From: Lachnospiraceae bacterium
Lineage (GTDB): Bacteria; Bacillota; Clostridia; Lachnospirales; Lachnospiraceae
Direction: 5' to 3'
DNA length: 64,000 nt
Assembly: GCA_003862155.1 (NCBI GenBank)
Contig: QOUV01000005.1
Location: 1-64,000 of the forward strand
Numbering within the stretch: position 1 is the first letter of the stretch; the number at the start of each line of letters is the position of its first letter. This document shows positions 25,348-33,194 of the stretch, one piece after another. The notes under the pieces were generated by a model. The model ran no database searches and was not told the DNA's origin. It worked only from the letters and a program-made list of their open reading frames with translations. A program made the position numbers and the translations under genes.

Positions 25348-27029
25348 TTATCTGCCTCTTTCTCTCCCGGAACTTCCAGGATTGCTCCGCGGTTTCCTGA
25401 TGTGACGAGTGCTGCATAGCGCTTCAGATATCCTGTAGTAACCTTTGGCTTGCGTGGCTTCCAGGCTGCCTTTCTCTTTGCGAGCTCCTCGTCTGATACT
25501 TCAAGAGTTATCGTCATGTTCGGGATATCGATCGTAATAGTATCTCCCTCTTCTACGAGTGCGATCGGGCCGCCGACTGCTGCCTCAGGTGAAACGTGGC
25601 CGATAGATGCTCCACGGCTTGCGCCTGAGAAACGTCCGTCTGTAATGAGCGCTACTGATGAGCCGAGTCCCATTCCTGTGATAGCGGACGTAGGGTTAAG
25701 CATTTCTCTCATTCCCGGACCGCCCTTAGGTCCCTCATATCTGATGACAACAACATCTCCCGGAACAATATCTCCGCCCTTTATGGCTTTGATGGCATCC
25801 TCTTCGCAGTCGAAGACTCTGGCCGGTCCTGTGTGCTTCATCATCTCAGGTGCAACTGCGGAACGTTTTACAACTGAGCCATCCGGCGCAAGATTACCTT
25901 TAAGTACTGCGAGTCCGCCGTTCTCCATATATGGGTGGTCGATAGGACGGATGACCTCCGGATTCCTGTTGACTGCGTTCTTGATATTTTCTCCGATAGT
26001 CTTTCCTGTAACTGTCATGCAGTCGAGGTTTAAAAGTCCTGCGTCGCCGAGTTCCTTCATGACTGCATAGACACCGCCGGCTTCATTCAAGTCCTCGATA
26101 TATGTAGGACCTGCCGGTGCCAGGTGGCAGAGGTTTGGTGTCCTCTCTGAAATCGGGTTTGCGTAGCTGATATCGAAATCAAATCCGACCTCGTGAGCTA
26201 TGGCTGGAAGATGCAGCATCGTGTTTGTCGAACATCCAAGTGCCATATCTACTGTCAGGGCGTTTATGATAGATTCCTTTGTGATGATGTCGCGTGGGCG
26301 GATATTTTTTCTAAGCATATCCATTACAGCGTAGCCGGCCTGCTTTGCAAGGCGAAGTCTGGCCGAGTAAACTGCCGGGATCGTTCCATTTCCGCGAAGT
26401 CCCATTCCGATGGCCTCTGTCAGACAGTTCATCGAGTTTGCGGTGTACATTCCGGAACAGCTGCCACAGGTCGGGCAGACATTTTCCTCGTAGATGCGGA
26501 CTTCCTCATCCGTCATCTTGCCTGCTGCATTCGCACCGACTGCCTCAAACATCGATGAGAGGGATCTCTTTCTGCCCTCAACGTGTCCTGCGAGCATCGG
26601 ACCGCCTGATACGAAAACTGTCGGAACATTAATCCTGGCTGCTGCCATCAAAAGTCCCGGGACATTTTTATCACAGTTCGGGATCATGATCAGAGCGTCA
26701 AACTGATGCGCGATCGCCATACACTCTGTCGAATCTGCGATCAGGTCACGTGTCACTAGAGAATATTTCATTCCGACATGTCCCATCGCAATTCCATCGC
26801 AGACTGCTATTGCCGGGAAAACTACCGGATTTCCGCCTGCTTCTGCGACTCCGAGCTTTGCTGCCTCTGCGATCTTGTCGATGTTCATGTGGCCCGGTAC
26901 TATCTCATTGTATGAGCTTACAATGCCGACGAGCGGCTTATTTATCTCTTCCTTCGTAAATCCAAGTGCATTCAGAAGGCTCCTGGCCGGTGCCTGCTGC
27001 ATACCGCGCTTCATGTTATCACTCTGCAT
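25344..27029 (-). CDS. ilvD: Dihydroxy-acid dehydratase
   Basis: 561 residues. Dehydrates 2,3-dihydroxy acids to the 2-keto acids of branched-chain amino acids using an Fe-S cluster. Cluster cysteines are in PNCDKNVPG and [27 protein letters not shown] and GHVSPEAA are further family marks. Preceded by GAAAGGAAG. First gene of an ilvD-ilvB operon with a promoter at 27096-27124. Confidence 0.95.
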   Translation of the reverse strand: MQSDNMKRGMQQAPARSLLNALGFTKEEINKPLVGIVSSYNEIVPGHMNIDKIAEAAKLGVAEAGGNPVVFPAIAVCDGIAMGHVGMKYSLVTRDLIADSTECMAIAHQFDALIMIPNCDKNVPGLLMAAARINVPTVFVSGGPMLAGHVEGRKRSLSSMFEAVGANAAGKMTDEEVRIYEENVCPTCGSCSGMYTANSMNCLTEAIGMGLRGNGTIPAVYSARLRLAKQAGYAVMDMLRKNIRPRDIITKESIINALTVDMALGCSTNTMLHLPAIAHEVGFDFDISYANPISERTPNLCHLAPAGPTYIEDLNEAGGVYAVMKELGDAGLLNLDCMTVTGKTIGENIKNAVNRNPEVIRPIDHPYMENGGLAVLKGNLAPDGSVVKRSAVAPEMMKHTGPARVFDCEEDAIKAIKGGDIVPGDVVVIRYEGPKGGPGMREMLNPTSAITGMGLGSSVALITDGRFSGASRGASIGHVSPEAAVGGPIALVEEGDTITIDIPNMTITLEVSDEELAKRKAAWKPRKPKVTTGYLKRYAALVTSGNRGAILEVPGEKEADK

Positions 27030-27072
27030 ACTTTTCTTCCTTTCTCTATAAAAATATAAAAATAATTTCTAA

Positions 27073-27161
27073 AAATCGTTGTGCTGGTAAACAATACTAT
27101 AATCTATTTGTGAAATAAATTCAAGTAGGTATTAAATTAAATTCATTATTCACAACGATTT
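27073..27161. promoter_or_regulatory. Long-range inverted repeat in the ilvD/rhomboid divergent region
   Basis: AAATCGTTGTG (27073-27083) and CACAACGATTT (27151-27161) are perfect 11-bp inverted arms 78 bp apart. One arm lies just downstream of the ilvD -10 element, the other touches the rhomboid -35, so a bound regulator could affect both promoters or loop the DNA. Confidence 0.5.
27096..27124 (-). promoter_or_regulatory. Promoter of ilvD-ilvB
   Basis: Minus strand TTGAAT (27124-27119), 17-base spacer, TATAGT (27101-27096). The leader would be about 60 bases; no T-box structure was recognised. Confidence 0.6.
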
Positions 27162-27187
27162 GTATTATGAAAAAATTGTACTATAAT
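27160..27187 (+). promoter_or_regulatory. Promoter of the rhomboid protease gene
   Basis: TTGTAT (27160-27165), 16-base spacer, TATAAT (27182-27187). Only 7 bases separate the -10 element from the ATG, so transcription would start at or next to the start codon. Confidence 0.6.
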
Positions 27188-27194
27188 TACAAGC

Positions 27195-27800
27195 ATGCAA
27201 AAGAGAAAATATGTACCCGCAATCACTATTGCACTTATCATTATTAATTTCCTGATATATTTCGCTGAAACTGTATCTGGCGGAAGCCAGAACTCTGACG
27301 TGGCCCTTCGGTTCGGCGCTTACTATCTGCCCTACGTCATTGAAAAAGGCGAATGGTGGAGACTTTTTACAAGCATGTTCCTCCACTTCGGGATCTCCCA
27401 CATTGTGAACAACATGATCTCGCTCTATGTCCTCGGAAATATTGTCGAGGCCTATTACGGAAAGATCCGCTTTCTGATTCTTTACCTGGTCGCCGGAGTC
27501 GGCGGCAACCTCATGACTCTGTTCGTAGACCTCCACTCCAGCGGTGTCGAATATGGACTTGAAGCCGGTGCCAGCGGCGCGATTTTCGGTGTCATGGCGG
27601 CTTTCGTATTTTTCGCGGTAAATCCCCTGACCAGAAAGGCCTTCCCGTTCAAACGTGTCATCGCCGGTATCTTCTTCGCTCTGCTTCCGGGCTTCACTTC
27701 AAGTGGCATAAGCCTGACCGCCCACATCGGAGGCTTTATCACCGGGCTTGTACTCTCATTTATCCTGAACCCATACAAACAAAGAAAAAGACTGAACTGA
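27195..27800 (+). CDS. Rhomboid-family intramembrane serine protease
   Basis: 201 residues, six to seven hydrophobic segments. The catalytic dyad is visible: Ser in GASGAIFG and His in AHIGGFITG; GEWWRLFTSMFLHFGISHIVNNM is the conserved first-loop region. Rhomboids cut membrane proteins within or near transmembrane helices; the substrate is unknown. No ribosome-binding site precedes the ATG and a -10 box lies 7 bases upstream, so the mRNA may be leaderless. Divergent from ilvD. Confidence 0.9.
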   Translation: MQKRKYVPAITIALIIINFLIYFAETVSGGSQNSDVALRFGAYYLPYVIEKGEWWRLFTSMFLHFGISHIVNNMISLYVLGNIVEAYYGKIRFLILYLVAGVGGNLMTLFVDLHSSGVEYGLEAGASGAIFGVMAAFVFFAVNPLTRKAFPFKRVIAGIFFALLPGFTSSGISLTAHIGGFITGLVLSFILNPYKQRKRLN

Positions 27801-27809
27801 GCTTATTGG

Positions 27810-28341
27810 CTCCGCGGAGCCGGAAATTTTCACTCTGGCTTCCAGTAGTCTGGTTTTGCTGCAAATCGTATAAACTAGCAGCTCCGCGGAGCTGGAAATT
27901 TTCACCATAGTTTTCTGCAAGATGTATTTGTTACAAGTCAAAAAGACTTCTAGCTCCGCAATCCGGTAGATTATCACTATAGCTCGTTTTTATGGAAGTT
28001 TATCTCATTCAGTTTTCACAGGAGATCAGGCAAAAAGTCATTTGTAACAAATAATTTTTCGCATTTTCTCTATACGCTAGAGTAGGTTTGATTCGTTACA
28101 AATCCAAATTTTTTATTTTCACAATACATCTAAATCATTCCGGATTGTTCCAAAGCCGTGTTGCAAATTAACGTCGTAAGAGCTTCTAGTGATAAAACAC
28201 TATTTTTTTAATGTGGTGTCAATTTTGACGTTTGGATTGAACTGATTCCGTGACAGCATATAGTGAAAATTCTCGCCATAAAACCAACATCTGACAGGTA
28301 CACTTCTAAAAACTTCACCCCGTCAGTATCTATATTGAAAA
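27810..28341. repeat. Phased motif array with GCTCCGCGGAGC palindromes
   Basis: 632 bp without a gene separate the rhomboid gene and leuB. Motif copies: TTTTCACTCTGG 27827, TTTTCACCATAG 27899, TTATCACTATAG 27971 (72 bp apart each), TTTTCACAATAC 28117 (146 later, two periods), TTCTAGTGATAA 28184, ATATAGTGAAAA 28258, CTATATTGAAAA 28330 (74 and 72). The first two are preceded by perfect palindromes GGCTCCGCGGAGCC and CAGCTCCGCGGAGCTG. Between motifs the sequence is unique and AT-rich. Confidence 0.6.
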
Positions 28342-28364
28342 ATTCCTCACAAATTGGCAACAAA

Positions 28365-28389
28365 AAGGCGCTCCCAACGGGAGCGCCTT
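28365..28389 (-). terminator. Intrinsic terminator of leuB
   Basis: AAGGCGCTCCC and GGGAGCGCCTT form an 11-bp stem with a 3-base loop. On the minus strand the stem runs directly into five T. Confidence 0.9.
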
Positions 28390-28432
28390 AATAATTACAA
28401 AGCTAAACGTGTACAAGTGCAAAAGCAAAGAA

Positions 28433-29527
28433 TCAGATCCTGTCTGCTACCGCCTGTCCCATGGCTTTGCAGCCCACGATTGTCATCTTATCTGCGCCCT
28501 CGCGAGGGAGAATGTCCCGGGTTCTGATGCCATCCTCCAAAACCTTCGTAACCGCATTCTCGACTGCATCTGCCTCATCATCAAGGTCAAGGCTGTAGCG
28601 CAGGAGCATCGCTGCCGAGAGGATAGTGGCAATAGGGTTTGCGATGTCCTGACCTGCGATATCCGGAGCTGAACCGCCGCTCGGCTCGTAGAGACCGAAC
28701 TTTGTCTCGTTTAAGCTGGCAGATGAGAGCATGCCTAGTGAACCGGTGATCATAGCTGCCTCATCAGATAAAATATCTCCGAACATGTTCTCTGTCAAAA
28801 TCACATCGAACTGTGCCGGGTCGCGGACAAGCTGCATAGCGCAGTTGTCGACGAGCATGTGCTCAAGCTCGACATCCGGGTAATCGGCCCAGACCTCTTC
28901 GACCACTTTTCTCCAGAGTCTCGAAGAATCGAGGACGTTCGCCTTGTCAACTGAGGTGACCTTCTTTCTTCTCTTGCGGGCGATATCGAAGGCCTTTACA
29001 GCTACACGGCGGATCTCGTTCTCATTGTAAGTCAGTGTATCGGTAGCCTGAAGAACGCCATTATATGACTCGGTATGCCGCTTTCCGAAATAGAGACCAC
29101 CGGTCAGCTCACGCACCATGATAAGGTCAAAACCTTTGTCGGCTGTAGCCTCCTTCAGAGGACACGATTCCTTCAGCTGTGGGTAAAGGTAAGCCGGGCG
29201 CAGATTTGCAAAAAGCCCGAGAGATTTGCGAAGCTTCAGAAGTCCTGCCTCAGGTCTCTTGTCAGGCGGGAGCTTGTACCACGGTGAAGTCGAGGTGTTG
29301 CCACCGATGCTTCCCATAAGCACTGCGTCCTGAGCCTTAGCGGATGCTATGGCATCATCTGTGAGCGGCTCGCCAGTCGCATCGATCGAACAGCCTCCCA
29401 TCAGGATGTCTGTCCTCTCGAAATGATGTCCAAACTTCTGTGCAACTTTCGTCATAACAGTCCATGCTGCATCTGTTATCTCCGGGCCGATACCGTCACC
29501 CGCGATAACTCCAATCTTGTAATCCAT
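28433..29527 (-). CDS. leuB: 3-isopropylmalate dehydrogenase
   Basis: 364 residues. Oxidative decarboxylation of 3-isopropylmalate with NAD in leucine synthesis. Seen: VIAGDGIGPEITDAA at the N-terminus, LLKLRKSLGLFANLRPA, and SGGSAPDIAGQDIANPIA, the NAD/substrate region of isopropylmalate dehydrogenases. Start ATG 29527 is preceded by AAAAGGAG; a longer frame adds eight unlikely residues. No other leu gene is adjacent. Ends at a strong terminator. Confidence 0.95.
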   Translation of the reverse strand: MDYKIGVIAGDGIGPEITDAAWTVMTKVAQKFGHHFERTDILMGGCSIDATGEPLTDDAIASAKAQDAVLMGSIGGNTSTSPWYKLPPDKRPEAGLLKLRKSLGLFANLRPAYLYPQLKESCPLKEATADKGFDLIMVRELTGGLYFGKRHTESYNGVLQATDTLTYNENEIRRVAVKAFDIARKRRKKVTSVDKANVLDSSRLWRKVVEEVWADYPDVELEHMLVDNCAMQLVRDPAQFDVILTENMFGDILSDEAAMITGSLGMLSSASLNETKFGLYEPSGGSAPDIAGQDIANPIATILSAAMLLRYSLDLDDEADAVENAVTKVLEDGIRTRDILPREGADKMTIVGCKAMGQAVADRI

Positions 29528-29564
29528 TTTTCTCCTTTTCCAAAAAAGCAAAAAATTTTAAAAA

Positions 29565-29591
29565 ATCAGCCGATCTCTGCGATCAGCTGAT
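29565..29591 (-). terminator. Intrinsic terminator of mecA
   Basis: Minus strand ATCAGC(T)GATC pairs with GATC(G)GCTGAT, followed by six T. It lies between mecA and leuB. Confidence 0.75.
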
Positions 29592-29639
29592 GCTTTTTCC
29601 AAACAATCGATCAATGCCCCAGACCATTCAAAAGGCCAG

Positions 29640-29718
29640 TCAATGATCATAGCAGTACAAAGCTCCGACCTTTCAACGATCAAAGCAGTGCAAAAACTCT
29701 GACCATTCAACGATCAAA
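29640..29718. repeat. 34-bp tandem repeat overlapping the mecA stop codon
   Basis: Units start TTCAATGATCA (29640), TTCAACGATCAAAG (29673) and TTCAACGATCAAAG (29707), spaced 33 and 34 bp. The last unit contains the mecA stop codon, so the repeat seems to have grown by duplication of the mecA 3' end. Confidence 0.7.
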
Positions 29719-30487
29719 GTGATGCGAGCACTCCTACCGCATCATTCTCACGTATGACATCGCCGTGCTCCCTTAAGAGACCGAGGATGTTCCCGTGATT
29801 CTCAATACGACCGGAATACTCAGAGATGGCGAATACCGTATTCGCAAGAGTCTTCTTCGTATCCGTGAGCTCGATAGTCAGATAATATCTGTCGTCCATC
29901 CGGTACAGATTCGAAGCGGCGCTCCGGTCCTCTGCACTGATATGATGGCAAAGAGAGATAGCATCCTCCAAGTTATCAAATGACAGTGCGACCGGGAACA
30001 GTACCGGTGAATCGCTGTCTGTGGCCGCAAGTCTCTCCTTGACCTGGTCTTCGGTCAGAAGAGTGATGTTCTGCCTGCCAGAAAAACGCGGGGCAATGGT
30101 ATCGATCTCGACACCAACGTTTGGATCCTTCTTCTCCGGCTTCTCTTCAGTCTGCTTCTCTTCGGCCTGCTTCTCCTCCTGCTGTTCGACCATCTGAGCA
30201 ATATCCTTGTATTTCTCGATAATAGACTTCACAGCGGCCTTCCTGTCTGAAAAGATTCTGATAGTGACAGAACCATCAGCCAGGCCGACCATCTGAACAT
30301 TAATCTGAGAATTATCATCCGGGAAGTCCACAGTCTCCCTGGCTTCCTCTATGACTTCGTCGAGGAGTTTTCTAGCCTGGGCCTGGTCGTGCAGCAGATC
30401 TTCAATGTTGTCAAAACCACGAGCCGATAGTTCTTCCTTAGAAACCCTGCAAGTGATCGAATGCTTGTCTTCCTTCTTTATCAGCAT
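29714..30487 (-). CDS. mecA: Adaptor protein MecA
   Basis: 257 residues. MecA-type adaptors bring substrates to the ClpC unfoldase. N-terminal domain ITCRVSKEELSARGFDNIED and a C-terminal domain with SFDNLEDAISLC and YLTIE are separated by a Glu/Lys-rich linker (EEKQAEEKQTEEKPEKK). Start ATG 30487 is fixed by GGAGG 7 bases upstream. A promoter-like pair lies at 30543-30571. Confidence 0.88.
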   Translation of the reverse strand: MLIKKEDKHSITCRVSKEELSARGFDNIEDLLHDQAQARKLLDEVIEEARETVDFPDDNSQINVQMVGLADGSVTIRIFSDRKAAVKSIIEKYKDIAQMVEQQEEKQAEEKQTEEKPEKKDPNVGVEIDTIAPRFSGRQNITLLTEDQVKERLAATDSDSPVLFPVALSFDNLEDAISLCHHISAEDRSAASNLYRMDDRYYLTIELTDTKKTLANTVFAISEYSGRIENHGNILGLLREHGDVIRENDAVGVLASL

Positions 30488-30542
30488 GAAAAATCCTCCT
30501 TCCCGCTCCATACAGTTCCCTCATCGTATATCTATTTAAAAC

Positions 30543-30571
30543 ATAATAGCACACTTGAAAAATATCTACAA
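30543..30571 (-). promoter_or_regulatory. Probable mecA promoter
   Basis: Minus strand TTGTAG (30571-30566), 17-base spacer, TATTAT (30548-30543). Confidence 0.5.
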
Positions 30572-30601
30572 CCGTTTTTCGTTCCTTCATATAAAAAATG
30601 C

Positions 30602-30630
30602 TTGACACAACAAAATCATTATAGTAAACT
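30602..30630 (+). promoter_or_regulatory. Promoter of tRNA-Thr
   Basis: TTGACA (30602-30607), 17-base spacer, TAAACT (30625-30630). A start near 30637 leaves a short 5' leader before the tRNA. Confidence 0.6.
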
Positions 30631-30654
30631 ATTCAAGTCGGCAGAAAGCCGCAG

Positions 30655-30727
30655 GCTGGCGTGGCACAGTTGGTAGCGCACCTCATTGGTAGTGAGGAGG
30701 TCACCGGTCCGATTCCGGTCGCTAGCT
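30655..30727 (+). tRNA. tRNA-Thr (GGT anticodon)
   Basis: 73 nt cloverleaf. Acceptor GCTGGCG/CGCTAGC (one G-U), D-loop AGTTGGTA, anticodon stem CCTCA/TGAGG with loop TTGGTAG (anticodon GGT), T-arm ACCGG/CCGGT with TCCGATT loop. CCA is not encoded. One mismatch in the D stem. Confidence 0.9.
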
Positions 30728-30737
30728 TTACGCGTAT

Positions 30738-30994
30738 TAATTGAGCGGTGCAAATGGAAAGAGCCATTATGGCTGCAAGCTTGCTTGCACAGCCATTGAT
30801 GGCTCTTTTCATTTATAGCGCGAAAGCGCGAATGAGCAGGCACGACAGTGCCTGCGAATTGCACCGCTCAATTATACAGAGAGCGAACGCGCGAATGAGC
30901 AGACACGTTAGTGTCTGCGAATTACCCCTCTCTCTGAGATGAGCACCGCGCGAATGAGCAGACACGGCAGTGTCTGCGAATTGCACCGCTCAAT
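30738..30994 (+). ncRNA. Hairpin-rich noncoding tract downstream of tRNA-Thr
   Basis: A 16-nt arm TAATTGAGCGGTGCAA (30738-30753) is perfectly complementary to 30859-30874, and 14 of its bases are also complementary to 30981-30994, so two pairings compete. Inside lie the tRNA terminator and three similar units starting GCGCGAATGAGCAG at 30826, 30889 and 30948. Each is a stem GCAGRCAC/GTGYCTGC flanked by GA on both sides; unit 1 has G-C where units 2 and 3 have A-T (compensatory change). It could be a separate small RNA, a 3' processing region or the lysA leader. No known riboswitch was recognised. Confidence 0.5.
30758..30809 (+). terminator. Terminator hairpin after tRNA-Thr
   Basis: AAGAGCCAT/ATGGCTCTT, TGGCTG/CAGCCA and CAAGC/GCTTG stack into one long hairpin followed by TTTTC. 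Confidence 0.75.
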
Positions 30995-31029
30995 CATGCA
31001 GACACACTTTTATTTTTTAAGGAAAAAAA

Positions 31030-32313
31030 ATGAAGAAAACACCGTTTGCTACAAAGGAGAAACTAGAAGAAATTGCCGCAAAGTATCCGACACCTTTTCA
31101 TATTTACAATGAGAAGGGAATCCGCGAGAATGCGCAGAAAGTAAAGGACGCCTTCTCCTGGAATAAAGGATTCCGCGAGTATTTTGCCGTCAAGGCTACT
31201 CCGAATCCTTTCCTTATGGATATCCTCCATGAGTACGGATGCGGTGCCGACTGTTCATCGATCACGGAGCTGATGCTCTCCGACGCAGTCGGGCTCAAAG
31301 GTCACGAGATCATGTTCTCGTCGAATGACACACCTGATGTGGAGTTTAAGAAGGCCGCAGAGCTTGGTGCCATTATCAATCTCGATGACATCACTCATAT
31401 TGATGCCTGCCTTCGTGCTTTAGGCGGCAGTCTTCCTGAGACCATGTGCTGCCGTTACAATCCGGGCGGTGTCTATACACTTTCGAATGGCATCATGGAC
31501 AACCCTGGAGATGCGAAGTACGGCATGACTCACGACCAGATCCTTGAAGCTTACAAGCGACTGAAGGATCTCGGCGTCAGGCATTTCGGTCTCCACGCTT
31601 TCCTCGTTAGTAATACGGTTACGAACGACTATTACCCGACACTTTCGAAGACTCTGTTTGATCTCGCTGTTGAGATAAAAGAGAAGGTCGGTATTTCACT
31701 CGATTTCATAAATCTCTCGGGTGGTGTTGGAATTGACTATAAGCCTGAGGACACGCCGAATGACATCACGATCATCGGTGAGAAGGTCCACGAAGTCTAC
31801 GACGAAGTCTTAGTTCCTGCGGGACTTGGAGACGTAGCGCTCTATACTGAGATGGGACGTTTCATGACAGGCCCTTACGGAGCCCTGGTCACAAGAGTTC
31901 TTCACGAGAAGAAGACATATAAGGATTACATCGGAGTCGACGCCTGCGCCGCAAACCTGATGCGCCCTGCTATGTACGGTGCTTACCACCACATTACAGT
32001 CATGGGCAAAGAGGACGAGGCCTGCGATCACACTTACGACGTTACCGGTTCTCTCTGTGAGAACAATGATAAATTTGCTATCGACCGTAAGCTTCCGAAG
32101 ATTGAGATTGGCGATCTGCTCTTTATTCACGATACAGGTGCTCACGGATTCTCGATGGGTTACAATTACAATGGCCGTCTCTGGAGTTCAGAGATCCTGC
32201 TCCATCCGGACGGAACCTTCGACATGATAAGACGTGCTGAGGAGCCGAAGGACTACTTCGCTACTTTCGACTGCTTCCCTATCTGGAAGAAGCTCGAGAA
32301 AGAGTGGCAGTAA
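31030..32313 (+). CDS. lysA: Diaminopimelate decarboxylase
   Basis: 427 residues. PLP-dependent, alanine-racemase-fold decarboxylase. Seen: YFAVKATPNP (PLP lysine), GCGADCSSITEL, HFGLHAFLVSNT, SGGVGIDYKP, EMGRFMTGPYG and GAHGFSMGYNYN. These fit meso-diaminopimelate decarboxylase, the last step of lysine synthesis; related D-ornithine/lysine or carboxynorspermidine decarboxylases are an alternative for this ~430-residue subgroup. TAAGGAAA precedes the ATG. It lies after the tRNA-Thr tract and before tRNA-Leu. Confidence 0.85.
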   Translation: MKKTPFATKEKLEEIAAKYPTPFHIYNEKGIRENAQKVKDAFSWNKGFREYFAVKATPNPFLMDILHEYGCGADCSSITELMLSDAVGLKGHEIMFSSNDTPDVEFKKAAELGAIINLDDITHIDACLRALGGSLPETMCCRYNPGGVYTLSNGIMDNPGDAKYGMTHDQILEAYKRLKDLGVRHFGLHAFLVSNTVTNDYYPTLSKTLFDLAVEIKEKVGISLDFINLSGGVGIDYKPEDTPNDITIIGEKVHEVYDEVLVPAGLGDVALYTEMGRFMTGPYGALVTRVLHEKKTYKDYIGVDACAANLMRPAMYGAYHHITVMGKEDEACDHTYDVTGSLCENNDKFAIDRKLPKIEIGDLLFIHDTGAHGFSMGYNYNGRLWSSEILLHPDGTFDMIRRAEEPKDYFATFDCFPIWKKLEKEWQ

Positions 32314-32354
32314 TTACATTATAAAAAAGCCGGAATTTTTTCCGGCACATATAT

Positions 32355-32437
32355 GCAGGAGTGGCGGAATGGCAGACGCGACAGACTCAAAATCTGTTAT
32401 GGGCGACCATGTGTGGGTTCGAGCCCCATCTCCTGTA
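32355..32437 (+). tRNA. tRNA-Leu (CAA anticodon)
   Basis: 83 nt, class II with a long variable arm. Acceptor GCAGGAG/CTCCTGT, anticodon stem ACAGA/TCTGT with loop CTCAAAA (anticodon CAA), variable arm in the GGGCGACCATGTGT region, T-loop TTCGAGC. CCA is not encoded. Follows lysA by 41 bp. Confidence 0.92.
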
Positions 32438-32449
32438 CTAATGAAAAAA

Positions 32450-32486
32450 AGCAGCTGCAGATGAAATTCATCTGCAGCTGCTTTTT
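32450..32486 (+). terminator. Bidirectional terminator after tRNA-Leu
   Basis: A 16-bp perfect stem (AGCAGCTGCAGATGAA with its complement) around one base, followed by TTTTT on the plus strand and an equivalent T-run on the minus strand, where it ends the lytic transglycosylase transcript. Confidence 0.92.
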
Positions 32487-32504
32487 ATTGCGTCTCTACT
32501 CTTT

Positions 32505-33194
32505 TCAGTTGTAATATCTGCGAAATTTATTTACGTACTTCTGGGCTGATGCCGTGAGCTGATTGCCGTTACGGCGGATAGCTCCGCCTCCGACAGCGTA
32601 AGCGCCAATGGCCAGATCGAGATTGCCATTGAATGACTTCAGGTTATCAGAGATAAGGTGTGCCCCGGCCATGATATTCTGTTCCGGGTCGTAAGCATTA
32701 GTAACACCATAAGCCCGCGCAGTGGCCGGCATCAGCTGCATGATGCCCATAGCTCCGGCGCTCGATGTCGCATTACTCTGGAAGCGGCTCTCGTTGTACC
32801 CTACTGTCTCAAGAATCTTCTCATCGACTCCATACTTCTGAGCTGCTCTCTGATAGATGCTCTTAAGCGACGACGGAACTGTAAAACCAAGTCCGGTATC
32901 GACTGAGGCTGACTGATCAGCGCCTGAAGCTGACTGCGCAGTAGTGCCGTTAATTGTCGAAGCATTGGAAGCGTTCTGCGCGGAACAGCCCCTTATCGCC
33001 GAGCCGTAGGAAACGTTCTGCGTCTTGTAATTTCCCTGCTCTGCCATTTTTTCAGCGAGAATCTGCTGAAATTCCTGCAGTGATGGGGCATCCTTCGTAA
33101 GTGACTGTGTCCTGGCGGCCTTAGTCGTCTCAGATGAAGTCTTCTGAAGTTCGCTCGAATATTTGTATCCTGGTGATGTGATAGTAATAACCAT
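32505..33194 (-). CDS. Lytic transglycosylase (SLT domain) protein
   Basis: 229 residues. The C-terminal ~110 residues are a soluble lytic transglycosylase domain: catalytic Glu in NESRFQSNATSSAGA, then GIMQLMPATARAYGV and AIGAYAVGGGAIRR. It cleaves the MurNAc-GlcNAc bond of peptidoglycan. The first ~115 residues are Ser/Gln/Asn-rich without a signal peptide, so export is unclear. Its start overlaps the last base of the zinc-ribbon gene upstream, indicating coupling. Confidence 0.85.
   Translation of the reverse strand: MVITITSPGYKYSSELQKTSSETTKAARTQSLTKDAPSLQEFQQILAEKMAEQGNYKTQNVSYGSAIRGCSAQNASNASTINGTTAQSASGADQSASVDTGLGFTVPSSLKSIYQRAAQKYGVDEKILETVGYNESRFQSNATSSAGAMGIMQLMPATARAYGVTNAYDPEQNIMAGAHLISDNLKSFNGNLDLAIGAYAVGGGAIRRNGNQLTASAQKYVNKFRRYYN

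Noticed and set aside
27030-27095. T-box or other riboswitch in the ilvD leader
   Set aside because: The predicted leader is only ~60 bases, with no T-box core or terminator.
27810-28341. CRISPR array
   Set aside because: Period ~72 and unique inter-motif sequence resemble one, but the repeated part is short, degenerate and in both orientations, and no cas genes are in the window.
32234-32464. 76-codon plus-strand frame over tRNA-Leu
   Set aside because: It is the translation of the tRNA-Leu gene and terminator, a typical artefact.
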